A stretch of DNA of 64,000 nucleotides, taken from positions 372,001 through 436,000 of the forward strand of contig OZ025705.1 in assembly GCA_964019335.1 (NCBI GenBank). The letters are read 5' to 3'. Each line of letters opens with the position of its first letter. The first letter of the stretch is position 1. Source of the stretch: Diplonema japonicum. Lineage: Eukaryota; Euglenozoa; Diplonemea; Diplonemida; Diplonemidae. Shown one piece after another: positions 38,275 to 50,074 of this stretch. The position numbers and the translations under genes were made by a program. Under the pieces are notes generated by a model that had not been told where the DNA came from, did not search any database, and worked only from the letters and a program-made list of their open reading frames with translations.

Positions 38275-40479
38275 CTAATAATTATCGTCGTCGGCGTCCT
38301 CCGCCTCCGCTCCATTCTCCTCTCCTTGAAACTGCGCATTGTACATGTCGGCTACCTGGTAGCACGTAGTGGCATCGGTAGTGCCTTTGTCCTCACGGAT
38401 TCTAATGAACCGAGGAAATCGGAGGGCGATGCCCTTAGCAGCATGGACAAGCCCCATGGCTGCTTGATGCTTGGGTGAAATTGACAAGTCGGCAGCCTTG
38501 ACTTCCCACACGTGCTGGGGAGAGAACCAGACATCAGGAAGCTCCGATGCGCCATATGTGAAGTAAGACGGTGCAGCATGGATGACATGAGCTGACAATG
38601 AATCTGTGAGTGATGTGAGGTCCTCGTCTTTGAACCCTGTGCCGACTTTGCAGATCGCTTGGTACACTTCTGCGTCTGGTTCATAACAAGCTAGCAAATA
38701 AGCAGCGAAAACGCCGGTTCGTTTTCCTTTACCGTGCCAGGCACCGATGGGGACGAGGTCTAAGGTGTCGCCGACACCGTCTAGGTAGTCCTTTTTGAGT
38801 TTTAACCAGTTGAACGTTCTGCGACTTGGTGTGTACTCGCTGTTTGTCGTCAGGGTTTTGACCATTAACCCCTCACAGCTTCCCTTGATAGACTCGTTCA
38901 AGAACGCCTCGATCTCGTCCGCATCTGTGCAATCTTTCTTTGTTGCGTATTGGAACAACCCTGGTATCGCATTGAAGCTGCATTGAAGGAGTTCCCTACG
39001 CTCTTTAAATGTTTTGTCCAGCAGAGACTCCCCGTTTAGGTATAGTAGGTCGAACGCGTATATGCAGACGTTTGTCTCGATCTCCTCAAGCCTCACGTCT
39101 TTTCTCGGACGGTGTTGCAGGGCTTGGAAGGGTTGTATCTTCCCTTCCTTCCGGTCGAACGCAACTACCTCTGAGTCTAAAATGAAGCTTGTCACGTCGG
39201 TGTGTACAATAGGCTCTTCCTTCAACATTTTAATGATATCAGGATACTTAGGAGTGTGGTTTTCAGAGTTCCGGCTGAAGATGTTGATAGAACCCGGGGT
39301 TCTCGTGTAGTGAACCTGTGCTCGCTCACCGTCGTATTTGTACTCGCATGTGAAGTCCCCTTCGGAGAATCTTTTCAAAACCATTTTGATCCCCTTCATG
39401 GGCTTTGCAAGCATCGGTTTCACAGGGAGGTTTAACATCAACGTGACGTGTGATAAAGATCGCAGGCCACCGGATAGCAATGCGGGGACAAGCTTGTCGA
39501 AAGACGGCATTTCGTTGAACGAGCGGCGCATTCTTTCTTGAGCGGAGTTTGCAAGCCATTGTGCTTGCGGTAGATCCATGTTTGACAGGTCGTTTTCCAA
39601 GTACGCGAAGGCGTGGGACAATGCCATTAAAACGGTGTTTTCCGCCAGCCCGATACGCATTTTACCTTGCAGTGCGCGGATGAGGAAGTTCGCCTCGATT
39701 GGTTTCGCGTCTCGCATTATTCTGGAGATCATGTCGATTCTCCTCTTTTGAACCTCCTTCCCCTTTGCCATCGCGACGCTTTTTAACATTTTAAACACGG
39801 CCCGCACTGTGAGGTCCTTGGGCTTCACCAAAAGCCTCTGGTTGCTTTTTGTGAATTGCGCTATCTCGGCGAGATCGCCTTCTTTCTTGTACTTCACCTT
39901 GATTTGCTGTTCTGTCAAGCACCCTGTTGCGGAGATGCATTTTATTAAAAATGCGTCGCCGATTCCGAGTTCCAAACCTTCGACTTCAGGGGCAAGTTTA
40001 TTCAGAGACATGTACACGGTTTCAAGTAAGGTGTCTGGTGAATGGTTGATGACTGTCATGAAGCATTCTGTCATTAACGTTGAAACTTCCAGCCTGGAAC
40101 CGATGCTTGAGATTTCTGCTAAAGTGTCGCAGAGGTGATAGTACGGTACTTCTTGACCTGCTTTCCACGACGGTGGTTTCTCCTTGCATTTTTGAAGCAG
40201 TTTTGCGTGGTTTAATGCAACCGGGAGGTCTTTTGTGTCGATGCTGCTTACGTCCATGTACGGCTCGAGGGGGATGCCGTCGAACTTGTTCCACCAGTTT
40301 GTTGGGGTTTCTTCCAATTCGGGTTTTTCCGGTTCTATGTGGACTCGTTTTGCCTTTTTCGCTGGGGGGGACGCGGACGCGGACTCGGTGCTCTCGTTGT
40401 CTTTTTCCACCACCACGCGTTTTGGGGGGGCTTTCTTCGCCGCTGCTTTTTTGAACATGCTCATGATGTTCTGAGACAT
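38275..40479 (-). CDS. ATP-dependent DNA ligase I
   Basis: A 734-residue nuclear ligase. The start M-S-Q-N-I-M-S-M-F-K is followed by a Lys/Ala-rich segment; Q-N-I-M-S-M-F is close to a PCNA-interacting PIP box. The adenylation motif is C-E-Y-K-Y-D-G-E-R-A with the catalytic Lys. Other motifs: F-I-L-D-S-E-V-V-A-F (III), C-E-G-L-M-V-K-T-L (IV) and W-L-K-L-K-K-D-Y-L (V). The oligonucleotide-binding fold contains the G-T-G-F-K-D segment. The C-terminus is acidic. It joins Okazaki fragments and completes excision repair. The upstream Lys/Arg extension to 40599 was excluded as leader. No introns. Confidence 0.96.
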   Translation of the reverse strand: MSQNIMSMFKKAAAKKAPPKRVVVEKDNESTESASASPPAKKAKRVHIEPEKPELEETPTNWWNKFDGIPLEPYMDVSSIDTKDLPVALNHAKLLQKCKEKPPSWKAGQEVPYYHLCDTLAEISSIGSRLEVSTLMTECFMTVINHSPDTLLETVYMSLNKLAPEVEGLELGIGDAFLIKCISATGCLTEQQIKVKYKKEGDLAEIAQFTKSNQRLLVKPKDLTVRAVFKMLKSVAMAKGKEVQKRRIDMISRIMRDAKPIEANFLIRALQGKMRIGLAENTVLMALSHAFAYLENDLSNMDLPQAQWLANSAQERMRRSFNEMPSFDKLVPALLSGGLRSLSHVTLMLNLPVKPMLAKPMKGIKMVLKRFSEGDFTCEYKYDGERAQVHYTRTPGSINIFSRNSENHTPKYPDIIKMLKEEPIVHTDVTSFILDSEVVAFDRKEGKIQPFQALQHRPRKDVRLEEIETNVCIYAFDLLYLNGESLLDKTFKERRELLQCSFNAIPGLFQYATKKDCTDADEIEAFLNESIKGSCEGLMVKTLTTNSEYTPSRRTFNWLKLKKDYLDGVGDTLDLVPIGAWHGKGKRTGVFAAYLLACYEPDAEVYQAICKVGTGFKDEDLTSLTDSLSAHVIHAAPSYFTYGASELPDVWFSPQHVWEVKAADLSISPKHQAAMGLVHAAKGIALRFPRFIRIREDKGTTDATTCYQVADMYNAQFQGEENGAEAEDADDDNY

Positions 40480-41025
40480 TTTCCTTTTTTTTTTCTCTTT
40501 TCCCCTCCCCTTTCCCCCGCCGCCTTTTCTTTTTTTTTTTTTCTTTTCCCGGGAAGGGGGAAGAAAAAAAAAAAAAAAAAAAAACCAATAAAAGCGCAAC
40601 TTGTTTTGTGCGCACGAGCCGGTATTTTACCTAATAAAATAACTCAATACGCTGCCATCCAACTAGTTTTTAAAAAAGAGAAAAAAATGAAGAGACACAC
40701 TGTGTGTGAAACGTTTTTTTTTTTTTTTTTTTTTCCCGTTTCACACGCAGTAAAATAAAGAAACTTAGTTTATTTGGCATTTTTTGGCGGTATTGTGTAA
40801 GGCCTGTCTCGTAGAATATAGAGCCAAAAAAAAAAAAACCCCCTCCCTCTGCGAGCGGGTTCTCTTTAAATCACCAATACCATTTTTTTACAATTGTTTT
40901 TGTTTATGTTCAAAGCATGGCACAATGGGGAATGAAGGGGGTGTAAAAACAGAAAAAATGAGAAGGAGATCATGTGTAAATAGTTGGGTTGTGTCAGGGG
41001 TTCTTTTTGTTTGTTTTCTTGCAGT
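40480..41025. other. Intergenic DNA
   Basis: T runs around 40715-40735 and unique patches at 40600-40700 and 40870-41020. No gene recognised. Confidence 0.5.
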
Positions 41026-41294
41026 CTAGTGCCCGACCATCGAGGGCAGTCCACGAAGGGGTTCGATGTTGCTGGGCTCACCAGACCACCAGCTCGGGTC
41101 GCCAAATGCAGGGAAACCAATGGCTCCTTTCACTTCATAGAAATTACCTGCTGCCACTCTATTTTTTTTTTTTTTTTTTTTTTGGGTCAAAAAAGAACTT
41201 TTCTATTGACATACTTGCTCGTTGCTTGTTTCATCCCAACCTTCCTACTGCCAGGTCCGGGAGCATGTGCAACATGCGGCTTCAGAAACGTCAT
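41026..41294 (-). CDS. Small conserved protein of 70 residues, tandem copy 1 (two exons)
   Basis: Exons 41215-41294 (80 nt) and 41026-41158 (133 nt) flank a 56-nt intron, 41159-41214, with a GTATGT donor and an ATAG acceptor. The product starts M-T-F-L-K-P-H-V-A-H-A-P, continues through R-K-V-G-M-K-Q-A-T-S, and ends in N-F-Y-E-V-K-G-A-I-G-F, F-G-D-P-S-W-W-S-G and L-P-S-M-V-G-H. It is hydrophilic, without a signal peptide or membrane segment. A second copy lies 237 nt away. Coding is supported by the two copies keeping the same protein length while their introns differ in length and sequence. The family was not recognised; a small subunit of a mitochondrial or other complex is possible. Confidence 0.7.
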
Positions 41295-41530
41295 TTATTT
41301 TCTTTTTTTTTGTCTTCGGCACCCCCTTCCTTTATTTTTTATTTTTTATTTTTTATTTTTTTTTTTGCTCTCCCCGTGTTTTAAAGAAAGCAACAAGAAA
41401 ATTTGATTTTTTAAAGGGAGGGGGGGTAAAAAAAAGTGTAACAAAAAATGTAGTGTTTTTGTGTCTTTGTGTTCTCTTCTTTCTTTTTTTTTTTTATCCC
41501 GTGTTTTCAAAAAAAAAAAAAATTCGGTTT

Positions 41531-41788
41531 TTAGTGCCCGACCATCGAGGGCAGTCCACGAAGGGGTTCGATGTTGCTGGGCTCACCAGACCACCAGCTC
41601 GGGTCGCCAAATGCAGGGAAACCAATGGCTCCTTTCACTTCATAGAAATTGCCTGCTGCTACTCTATAATTTTTTTTTTTGTGGAATCTTTTTTCTTCTG
41701 ACACATACTTGCTCGTTGCTTGTTTCATCCCAACCTTCCTACTGCCAAGCCCAGGAGCATGTGGTGCGTGTGGCTTCAGAAACGTCAT
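41531..41788 (-). CDS. Small conserved protein of 70 residues, tandem copy 2 (two exons)
   Basis: Paralogue of 41026-41294. Exons 41709-41788 and 41531-41663 flank a 45-nt intron, 41664-41708 (GTATGT donor, ATAG acceptor). The intron is a multiple of three and has no stop, so an unspliced 85-residue frame also exists. Splicing gives exactly 70 residues, matching copy 1. The coding parts differ by a few bases; for example, V-A-H-A-P-G-P-G in copy 1 is A-P-H-A-P-G-L-G here. Exon 2 is unchanged at the protein level, suggesting selection. Confidence 0.7.
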   Translation of the reverse strand: MTFLKPHAPHAPGLGSRKVGMKQATSKYVSEEKRFHKKKNYRVAAGNFYEVKGAIGFPAFGDPSWWSGEPSNIEPLRGLPSMVGH

Positions 41789-43424
41789 ATTATTGGTTTT
41801 TTTTTTTTTTTTAGAACGGGTAAAAAAAAAAAATAAAGAAAAAAAGAGATGTGTGTACTGTGGGAGGGGAAAAAATTGTTTTCAACACAAAAAATTACAA
41901 TAAACTCAAATTAACACGCAAACTCCTAAAGCGAAAGCCGCATGCCTTAAAAAGGGAGGGGGTATGGTCCGTACTAGGTAGCTCTCAGTTTCGATCTAAT
42001 CTTGCGACTCCTCCAAGTGCTGATCTCTTCAGGCAAGTAGCACCCTTCATTGGCTCCCACTAGCGTCCCAGCAGGTATGGAGAGTACTTTTCCCGACCAC
42101 GGTCTCCGCATTTGCTCCTTAGTGGCTGCGCGAAATATTATAGCTATTTACTGCCAACAAGTAATGACTTTACCGTTACCTCGAGGTCGGTAAAGCATTA
42201 CTTGGCGGTAGGTAAGTGGTTTTATTTCACGACACTCTGAAATTACTTCACCACGAGGGGCACAACAGGGTGACAAGGGGTACAACAAGAGAGGGGTTAC
42301 AAAGGTTACAATACAAGTTGTTCCTCCTTTTGTTGACTAAGTGCCGCCGCTGTAGCTGGCATTGCCACTGTCACCATCTCTAATCAGACCTTCTCATTCC
42401 TCACTTTCTGCTGCTTCGATATCTTGAAGTTTTTTGGGGAGCTTGGGTAAGTTGACTAAGTTACCCTTACCCACAGAAAAGTTACCCACAGGAGGAAAAA
42501 GTAGTCCAACTTGGAACTGAGCCGAGGCAAAAGTTGGCCAATTGAGCTGAACCTGGGGGAAATTGGCAAACTGAGAGGAAAAAGTAGCCCCACTGGGAAC
42601 CGAAGAGGCAAAAATTGGCCTACCGAGGCATATTATTTACCGGAAACCCCTATTACTTACGGAAAACAGGCCATTATTTCACCGTGAAGTAATGAGATTT
42701 AGCGTGAAGTAATTTCTGAAGAGTGAAATAAAATATATAAAGACGTGAATGGAGTAGATAAGGGAGAGAAACGGGGGTGGGGGGAGGGGAGGAGGAGGAG
42801 GAGGGGGATACAAAAAAAAAAAAAAGAAGGGTTGTCTCCCGTTCCTTTTTTTTTTTTTTTTAAATCCCCCTTCTTGTCTTTTACCAAAATCGCTGGTGTA
42901 TGACACGGCATAAAATTAAAAAAATAAAAACGAAAAAAAAAAACCCACCTATTGTACTTTTTTTTTTTTGTTTTTTTTTTTTTTTTTTTTTTTTTTTTGT
43001 TGTTGTTCGCCTTTGGTCAGAGAGACCCTGATAGCAAGATCTATCCGTTTCTCCCAAGCGTATCGCACGGGTACTTAAGACGGGAGTCAGCGGGTCAGGG
43101 AGAGAGACGTGCCCGGGTGAGACACTCCAACACGCATTTGACTATAGGTGGCAATAGGTGGGAGGGCGTTTAAAAAACTAACAAAAAAAAAAAAAAAAAA
43201 AAACGCAGCACCACGAGATATCGGGCAAGTACTTTTTTCTTAAATTTCCTCCTTTCAAAAAGAGGCAAAAAGAGATAAAATATATTTAAAGGAAGTCTTT
43301 GTGAGACGCCCCCTAAAAGCGATAAAAAGAGATAAAAAAAAAAAAAAAAAAAACAGAAACAAAGACACGAATATAACCTCGAGGGCCTTGGTTTCATGGG
43401 ATTTCTTTTTTAAAGGTTCCTGTC
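41789..43424. repeat. Gene-free 1.6 kb with palindromes and direct repeats
   Basis: A hairpin lies at about 42151-42211 (arms C-T-G-C-C-A-A-C-A-A-G-T-A-A-T-G and its complement with small changes). Two imperfect direct repeats near 42492-42540 and 42570-42618 share GAGGAAAAAGTAG and GGCAAAA-TTGGCC. Bases 42675-42735 repeat the GTGAAGTAAT/GTGAAATAA motif also seen in the 29-kb foldback element. The rest, from 42750, is G, A and T runs with a unique patch at 43010-43165. No gene recognised. Confidence 0.55.
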
Positions 43425-44930
43425 CTATATCTCATTCACATGAACTTGCATCCCATTGTGGTCGTTTTGCCAAGTGACGGACGCAATGTGTGTAGGTTTG
43501 AAGCCTTTCTTGGCGGTGAACCTGAAGTGAGCAAAGATGGTAAGAAGCGCGATCTTCCCCTCAAGGATGGCCATATTCTTCCCAAGGCACAGGCGGGGAC
43601 CTGCGTTGAAGGTAGGGTACATGTAATCGTCATAAGCCTTCCCCTTCATCCAGCGTGTTGGGTTGAACTCCTCAGCGTCTTCACCCCAGTACCCTTTGTA
43701 CCTGCTGGTGGCCATGGGTAGCCAGCCTACAATTGCATCCTTTTTCACCTCAACACCAGAGGGGAGGGTTACATCTTTTACAGCAATTTTCTCATTGCTG
43801 GGAACGGAAGGGTTGAGCCTCAACGCCTCCAAGAAGACAGCCTCTGCAACAGGGGATTTTCCTTCAATGTCGTCGAAGGTAAGAGCTTCTTGAGTGTTCC
43901 CCCCAAAGCATGTCTTTGCTTCCTCGGCAAGCTTGTCCTGCCATTCAGGATGCTGCACCAGGTATTCAACACAGGATGTCAGTGCTGAACCTGTCGTGTC
44001 CCGTCCTGCAATGACAGTGTTGAGGATCATGTCGCGAAGAAACTTTCTGTCGTACTTCTTGCCTTCCTCCTTGGCGGCCTCGAGGAAGAGCCCTGTCATG
44101 GTCTGGTCGCCCTGCAGGGCATCGTCTCTGATGTTCCCCTCCTCGTCGTAGTACCCGTCCACAACTTGTTCCACATACTGGTTGATGTTGTTGAGGGCCT
44201 TCTTCAGCATTCTTTCATCTTCCGACAAACCGTACTTTTCAGAGATTTTCCACCATGGTAGGATGAACCTGTGGATGACACGTTGCTGGGCAGTGTCGAA
44301 AGCGGCTTGGAAGGCACAGTCCCTTTCAACACCCTTCAGAGAATTGACGTCCCTGTTGAAGGCGATCATGTTGATGCAGTCGAAGGTGTAGCAGTAGAAC
44401 AGTTCTTGGATGTTGTAGGGATCTGAACTGGACGCTGCGTCTTGTAGGATCTGAACCATGTCCTGCGCGTGGTTCCCGAAGGTGGTGGACATCCTGTCGC
44501 GAAGCTGTCTTCTGTTGAACATGTGTGCCATTGTGATGCGTTGTTCCTTCCATTTGTCGCCGTTCGTGTTGAAGATGCCGTCGCCGAGGAGGCTGTAGAA
44601 TATATCGATGAAGCCTTTTCCCTTAACAAACGAATTGAATTCGTCTTTTAGAACGAACTTCACATCCTCTTGCGTGTAGAGGGTGTACCCGAACTTGCCC
44701 CCAAACAGCGCCCACCCGAAGGTCTTCCACCCGTTGCTCCTGAACTCGTTCAAGTTGTACTCAGCACCGGTCACCTCCTTCGTCTTCATCAGCTTTTCTA
44801 TAATATCGCGAGTGATACCAAGGAACGGTTCCGTCTTGTGGTGCAGTGCGACCCCCTTCGGGGGCTTGGCTGCCAGTTTGTACAAAGCATAGCCGATGCA
44901 CACAACGGCGAATAGAAGCCCCCAATACAT
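43425..44930 (-). CDS. Cytochrome P450, fatty-acid-hydroxylase-like (CYP4/CYP86 clan type)
   Basis: A 501-residue membrane-anchored monooxygenase. The N-terminal anchor is M-Y-W-G-L-L-F-A-V-V-C-I-G-Y-A. The I-helix has A-G-R-D-T-T-G-S-A, the ExxR motif is in F-L-E-A-L-R-L-N-P, the next conserved element is F-N-P-T-R-W, and the heme Cys is in F-N-A-G-P-R-L-C-L-G-K-N. The overall pattern (Y-C-Y-T-F-D-C-I, long I-helix) is closest to fatty-acid omega-hydroxylases of plants and protists. The subfamily is inferred. It lies 63 nt from the RluA gene's stop. No introns. Confidence 0.93.
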   Translation of the reverse strand: MYWGLLFAVVCIGYALYKLAAKPPKGVALHHKTEPFLGITRDIIEKLMKTKEVTGAEYNLNEFRSNGWKTFGWALFGGKFGYTLYTQEDVKFVLKDEFNSFVKGKGFIDIFYSLLGDGIFNTNGDKWKEQRITMAHMFNRRQLRDRMSTTFGNHAQDMVQILQDAASSSDPYNIQELFYCYTFDCINMIAFNRDVNSLKGVERDCAFQAAFDTAQQRVIHRFILPWWKISEKYGLSEDERMLKKALNNINQYVEQVVDGYYDEEGNIRDDALQGDQTMTGLFLEAAKEEGKKYDRKFLRDMILNTVIAGRDTTGSALTSCVEYLVQHPEWQDKLAEEAKTCFGGNTQEALTFDDIEGKSPVAEAVFLEALRLNPSVPSNEKIAVKDVTLPSGVEVKKDAIVGWLPMATSRYKGYWGEDAEEFNPTRWMKGKAYDDYMYPTFNAGPRLCLGKNMAILEGKIALLTIFAHFRFTAKKGFKPTHIASVTWQNDHNGMQVHVNEI

Positions 44931-44993
44931 AGTGTGTGTGGAACTGAAAGGGGGGTAGAATATATTAAGACAGGAAAAGAAGAAAAGGAATAT

Positions 44994-46481
44994 TCAAAGA
45001 TGGTCCAACACAGATTTGATGTTGTCAGACAACGGGCACCCCACAGTGATCGTCTCGTCGCCGTGCTGGAAAGACAGTTCTGAAGCGTGGAGGAAGAGCC
45101 GTTTGCACCACTTCTGGTGCCGCTTTGCTCTTTTTGGCCCAGCATATTTCGTATCGCTTACAATCGGGTGGCCAATGTGCGCCAAGTGAGCGCGAATCTG
45201 GTGTGTGCGGCCAGTTTTCGGCGTTGCTGCAACAAGGCTATAGGTGCCATTCCCCTTTTGGTACGTAGCGACAAGCCGAACATGTGTTTCAGCCGGCTTG
45301 CCAGTGTGGTGCACGACAGAGCGGAACTCCGTTGGTGTGTCTAGCAGCTTCAGTTTTTCGCTGATGGTTTGTTCAGGCTCCTCCACGGTCCCGCACACCA
45401 GCGCGTGATAAGTCTTTGTCACGCTACGCTCTCTGAAGGCGTCACCCAGCCACCCCTCGGCCTCCTTCGTCAACGGAACAACCAGCACCCCAGATGTCCC
45501 TTTGTCCAACCTGCTCACCGTGTCCACCCCTTCTTCACACCCACATATCTTGTAAACCTCGGCGACGACGCATTCTGTGGACCACCCGCTGGGCTTGGCA
45601 ACCACTACGTACCCTTCACGATGGTCGAGGATGGTAACAGGTGGCGGTGGCGGGGTGGGCATGCTGTCTTTAGAAGTGCCGGGTTTCGGGTCAGCGTGTT
45701 TCAGGGTCACACAGCAGTTCCCACTGCCCTTGTCGTCGACAACAAAGGCCGCCTTGTCCAACAAGCCCAGAATGGTCGACACCTTGCAGCCTCCAAGGAG
45801 ATCGCGTATTTTTGCATCGCCGCATATTTTAGAAACGGGGAGGGTTCGGCCCAGTGGTGAGCGCGTGCCTTTTTGGACGAGAAGATAGTTTAAACGAGAC
45901 TCGAGAGGAGGGATCGGCGGGGTGTAAAGATCATCTGAATGCGCACGGACGGCGGTGGCACGCAACGAGACATCAGGGACTATGGTGAAACGAGAGTCCT
46001 TTTCAATGAGGGTTAACAGATGCCCGGTAGCCGCCTCCCACCAACTGGGTGTGAACGGCACGTCTTCTCTGCAACACCCTGTGACGCGGGTATAGCTGTG
46101 AAGCAGGTTGGCTATGTTGCTTCTTGATGTGAGGTGTGCTAGTTTGACGTCGCCCTTCCCGCTGACGCATTTTTCTATCATGTTGAGGAGTTGCTTGGCT
46201 TGTTGTTCGCCACTTGAACCCGTACCGTGTGTGGTGTCTTTGATGCCAGGGTGTGTCGTTACCTCCCATTCTACGCTGTTTTTCACCACCTCAAATACTT
46301 GTTCGTGTCGTTTGATGAACTCGAGCAGCTTTTTGTCCCCAAGCCTCTTTTTCACCCATTCGTGGCGAACCAGCAGCAAGCTAAGCGTCACGGTGCCCCC
46401 GTCAAGGAGGATTGCACAACCTACTTCCAGAGCGAGATCCTTTTCCCTCTCCACTTCTTCTGGGGTCATTATTTTTTCCAT
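44994..46481 (-). CDS. RluA-family pseudouridine synthase
   Basis: A 495-residue protein from M-E-K-I-M-T-P-E-E-V; the longer frame to 46757 begins with low-complexity sequence. The C-terminal catalytic domain (about residues 260-495) has V-V-A-K-P-S-G-W-S-T, then V-S-R-L-D-K-G-T-S-G-V with the catalytic Asp, K-T-Y-H-A-L-V-C-G, and T-P-K-T-G-R-T-H-Q-I-R-A-H-L. It isomerises uridine to pseudouridine in rRNA or tRNA. The N-terminal ~250 residues are unlike bacterial RluA S4 domains and have no recognised fold. The target RNA is unknown. Confidence 0.9.
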   Translation of the reverse strand: MEKIMTPEEVEREKDLALEVGCAILLDGGTVTLSLLLVRHEWVKKRLGDKKLLEFIKRHEQVFEVVKNSVEWEVTTHPGIKDTTHGTGSSGEQQAKQLLNMIEKCVSGKGDVKLAHLTSRSNIANLLHSYTRVTGCCREDVPFTPSWWEAATGHLLTLIEKDSRFTIVPDVSLRATAVRAHSDDLYTPPIPPLESRLNYLLVQKGTRSPLGRTLPVSKICGDAKIRDLLGGCKVSTILGLLDKAAFVVDDKGSGNCCVTLKHADPKPGTSKDSMPTPPPPPVTILDHREGYVVVAKPSGWSTECVVAEVYKICGCEEGVDTVSRLDKGTSGVLVVPLTKEAEGWLGDAFRERSVTKTYHALVCGTVEEPEQTISEKLKLLDTPTEFRSVVHHTGKPAETHVRLVATYQKGNGTYSLVAATPKTGRTHQIRAHLAHIGHPIVSDTKYAGPKRAKRHQKWCKRLFLHASELSFQHGDETITVGCPLSDNIKSVLDHL

Positions 46482-47085
46482 CAGAGATCGGCTTTTACAT
46501 ATGGTAGGTCGCTGGGGGTGTGTTGGTTTTAAAATAGTGTGTTTGAAGGGGCAGGGCAAAAAAAATGCTAAAAGGAGGGGGGGGGGGGGTGAAATTGAAA
46601 AGAAAAAAAAGATCTTTACAGGGGAAAAAAAAAAAAGATGGGGAGCGGATGAAGTGGGGAAGATAAAAACAGGAAGAGAGGGAAAAATGAATGAAAAAGA
46701 AAAAGAAAAGCTGGGGACGCTCCTAACCCAGCTGTGGGCATCGCAAGTTATTTTCATTGAAGAAAAATAAAATGAAGAGGGGGGGAAAGGAAGAAACAGA
46801 AAGATGCGAACAAGACAACCTAGCGGCTAGGGTTTCATCTCCTTTTTTTTTAATTGCTAGCACGGTTTTTCTTTCTTTGAAACCTTGCACTCGCTGAGAG
46901 GGATGTTTTTTTTTTTTTTTTTTTTTAAATTTTTTTCTCTTGAACTATTTGATTGTTTTCTTTCCCCTCTTTGTTCCCCTCTCATCTTTTGTCTAGGTGC
47001 TTGTCAGTCTGGAGCAAGAGGTCGTACGGCAGTATGCAAATTTTCAATTAAAAGGCTCACCTCCCAGAGGTGAATACGGACTCTT
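46482..47085. other. Intergenic DNA downstream of beta-tubulin
   Basis: G and A tracts at 46560-46720, a unique patch at 46720-46890, a T run at 46905-46925 and the likely tubulin 3' UTR. No gene recognised. Confidence 0.5.
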
Positions 47086-48737
<1,652 letters not shown>

Positions 48738-49016
48738 TTATTTCCCAGGGAACTGAGCGTTCTTCTGCTGCTCAAGGAGTTCCTGGAACTTCTGCTTGAA
48801 GTGAGCGGAGTGGTCCCTCATCTTCTTGTTGAACTTGTCGGTGTGCTCCTTGATCATCTTCTCGAACTTGTCGTAGTGCTCCTTCATCTCAGGCGACAGG
48901 GTCGACTCGTCGGGCTTGTCCGCGAAGAACTTCTTGTTCTGCTCCTCCATCTTTTTGCTGAACTCGGCATCGAGGCGGTCGAGCTTGTCGCTGAACTCCT
49001 GGTACGTGGTGCACAT
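48738..49016 (-). CDS. KMP-11: Kinetoplastid membrane protein 11 (KMP-11)
   Basis: A 92-residue helical protein identical in length to trypanosomatid KMP-11 and strongly similar throughout: T-T-Y-Q-E-F-S-D-K-L-D-R-L-D, F-F-A-D-K-P-D-E-S-T-L-S, F-N-K-K-M-R-D-H-S and L-L-E-Q-Q-K-N-A-Q. KMP-11 is an abundant amphipathic protein of the cell surface and flagellar basal region, with a reported role in flagellum attachment and cytokinesis. Its presence is the best single taxonomic marker in the window. It has no signal peptide or intron. The duplicated LPMO cassette begins just upstream of its start (near 49124). Confidence 0.97.
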   Translation of the reverse strand: MCTTYQEFSDKLDRLDAEFSKKMEEQNKKFFADKPDESTLSPEMKEHYDKFEKMIKEHTDKFNKKMRDHSAHFKQKFQELLEQQKNAQFPGK

Positions 49017-49945
49017 CTTTTTCTTTTTTTTTTTAAAGGTTGTTTGTGTTGTGTGGCCCTTTTGTTGTCTTATTTTGGAAAGAAGAACGATTCATAGAAA
49101 ACACAAAATATAAACAGATTCATTTTTCTCTTTTCCTTCCCCCCTTCCTGTCCCTGACGGCGCCAAAGGATATTCAACGGCCTGAGAGGTCGTCCGAAGG
49201 TTCAGAAGGGGGAAAGGAGAAAGGGAGAGAGGGAGGAAAGTTAAAAAAGAAAAAGAAAAAGAAGAATAAGAAAAGTCGGAGTGTATATTTTCTTAGAAAA
49301 GGGGGCCTTCTCGAGTGCATGCTGGTCACACCACAATAAAAAAAGGTCTTTGTTTTTTATTTTTTTTCCCCCATTTTTTCAAAAATAGAAAAAAAGCCGC
49401 CATTTCCACGTAAAAACGATTTTCGCCTTTCATAAAAGGAAGCAGGGAAGACAGACAGAGGCAACAACCCGTTGCCGTCTGTTGTCGTGTTGAGGAAGAA
49501 AGAAATTGAAAACAAAAAAAGAGAATTAAAAAAAAAAGGAATCGAGGGAGAAGAATATCAGAGGGGGGGGGGGGGGGTTTGAGCAAAAGACGATTGTCAC
49601 AAAAGGGAAAAGGGAAAGGGTCACACATCATGGGTGAGAGAAAAAAAAAAAGAAGGGAAGCCAAAAAATAAAATAAAAATATAATGATGAAGGAAAGCAG
49701 CTGTCCCCTGGGAATACGGGTCCACAGGGAGGAGAACACAGACATGTTGCGTAGCGAAAGACAAAGGCGTGACTCTGAGTCACGAAAGGTCACCCTCGCC
49801 TCACATTGCTGTGCCTCTTCAGATGGTATGGTTCATTTGTTTTGTATTTTATTTTATTTTTGTTTTTCTTTTTAAAAAACTTTTGGCTTGTCATCCTTCA
49901 TTTTTTTTTTCTTCTCATTTCTTCAATCCTCGTTTCATTTTAACA

Positions 49946-49976
<31 letters not shown>

Positions 49977-50074
49977 TTTTCCATCACCCGATGAGCTTGC
50001 ACTGAGAGGCGACGTCGCACTTCACCCTGCACTGGGCGTACCACTGGCTCTGCTGGTAGCAACGGCTCGGTGCC
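49017..50074. repeat. Intergenic DNA, left part of duplicated segment B, with LPMO tail remnant
   Basis: From about 49124 it matches 1576-2510. Bases 49984-50074 still carry the former CBM1-like tail of the LPMO, out of frame because of the deletion at 50090/50091 (see that gene). Homopolymer lengths differ from segment A, e.g. a ~30-T run at 49952-49980. Confidence 0.8.
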
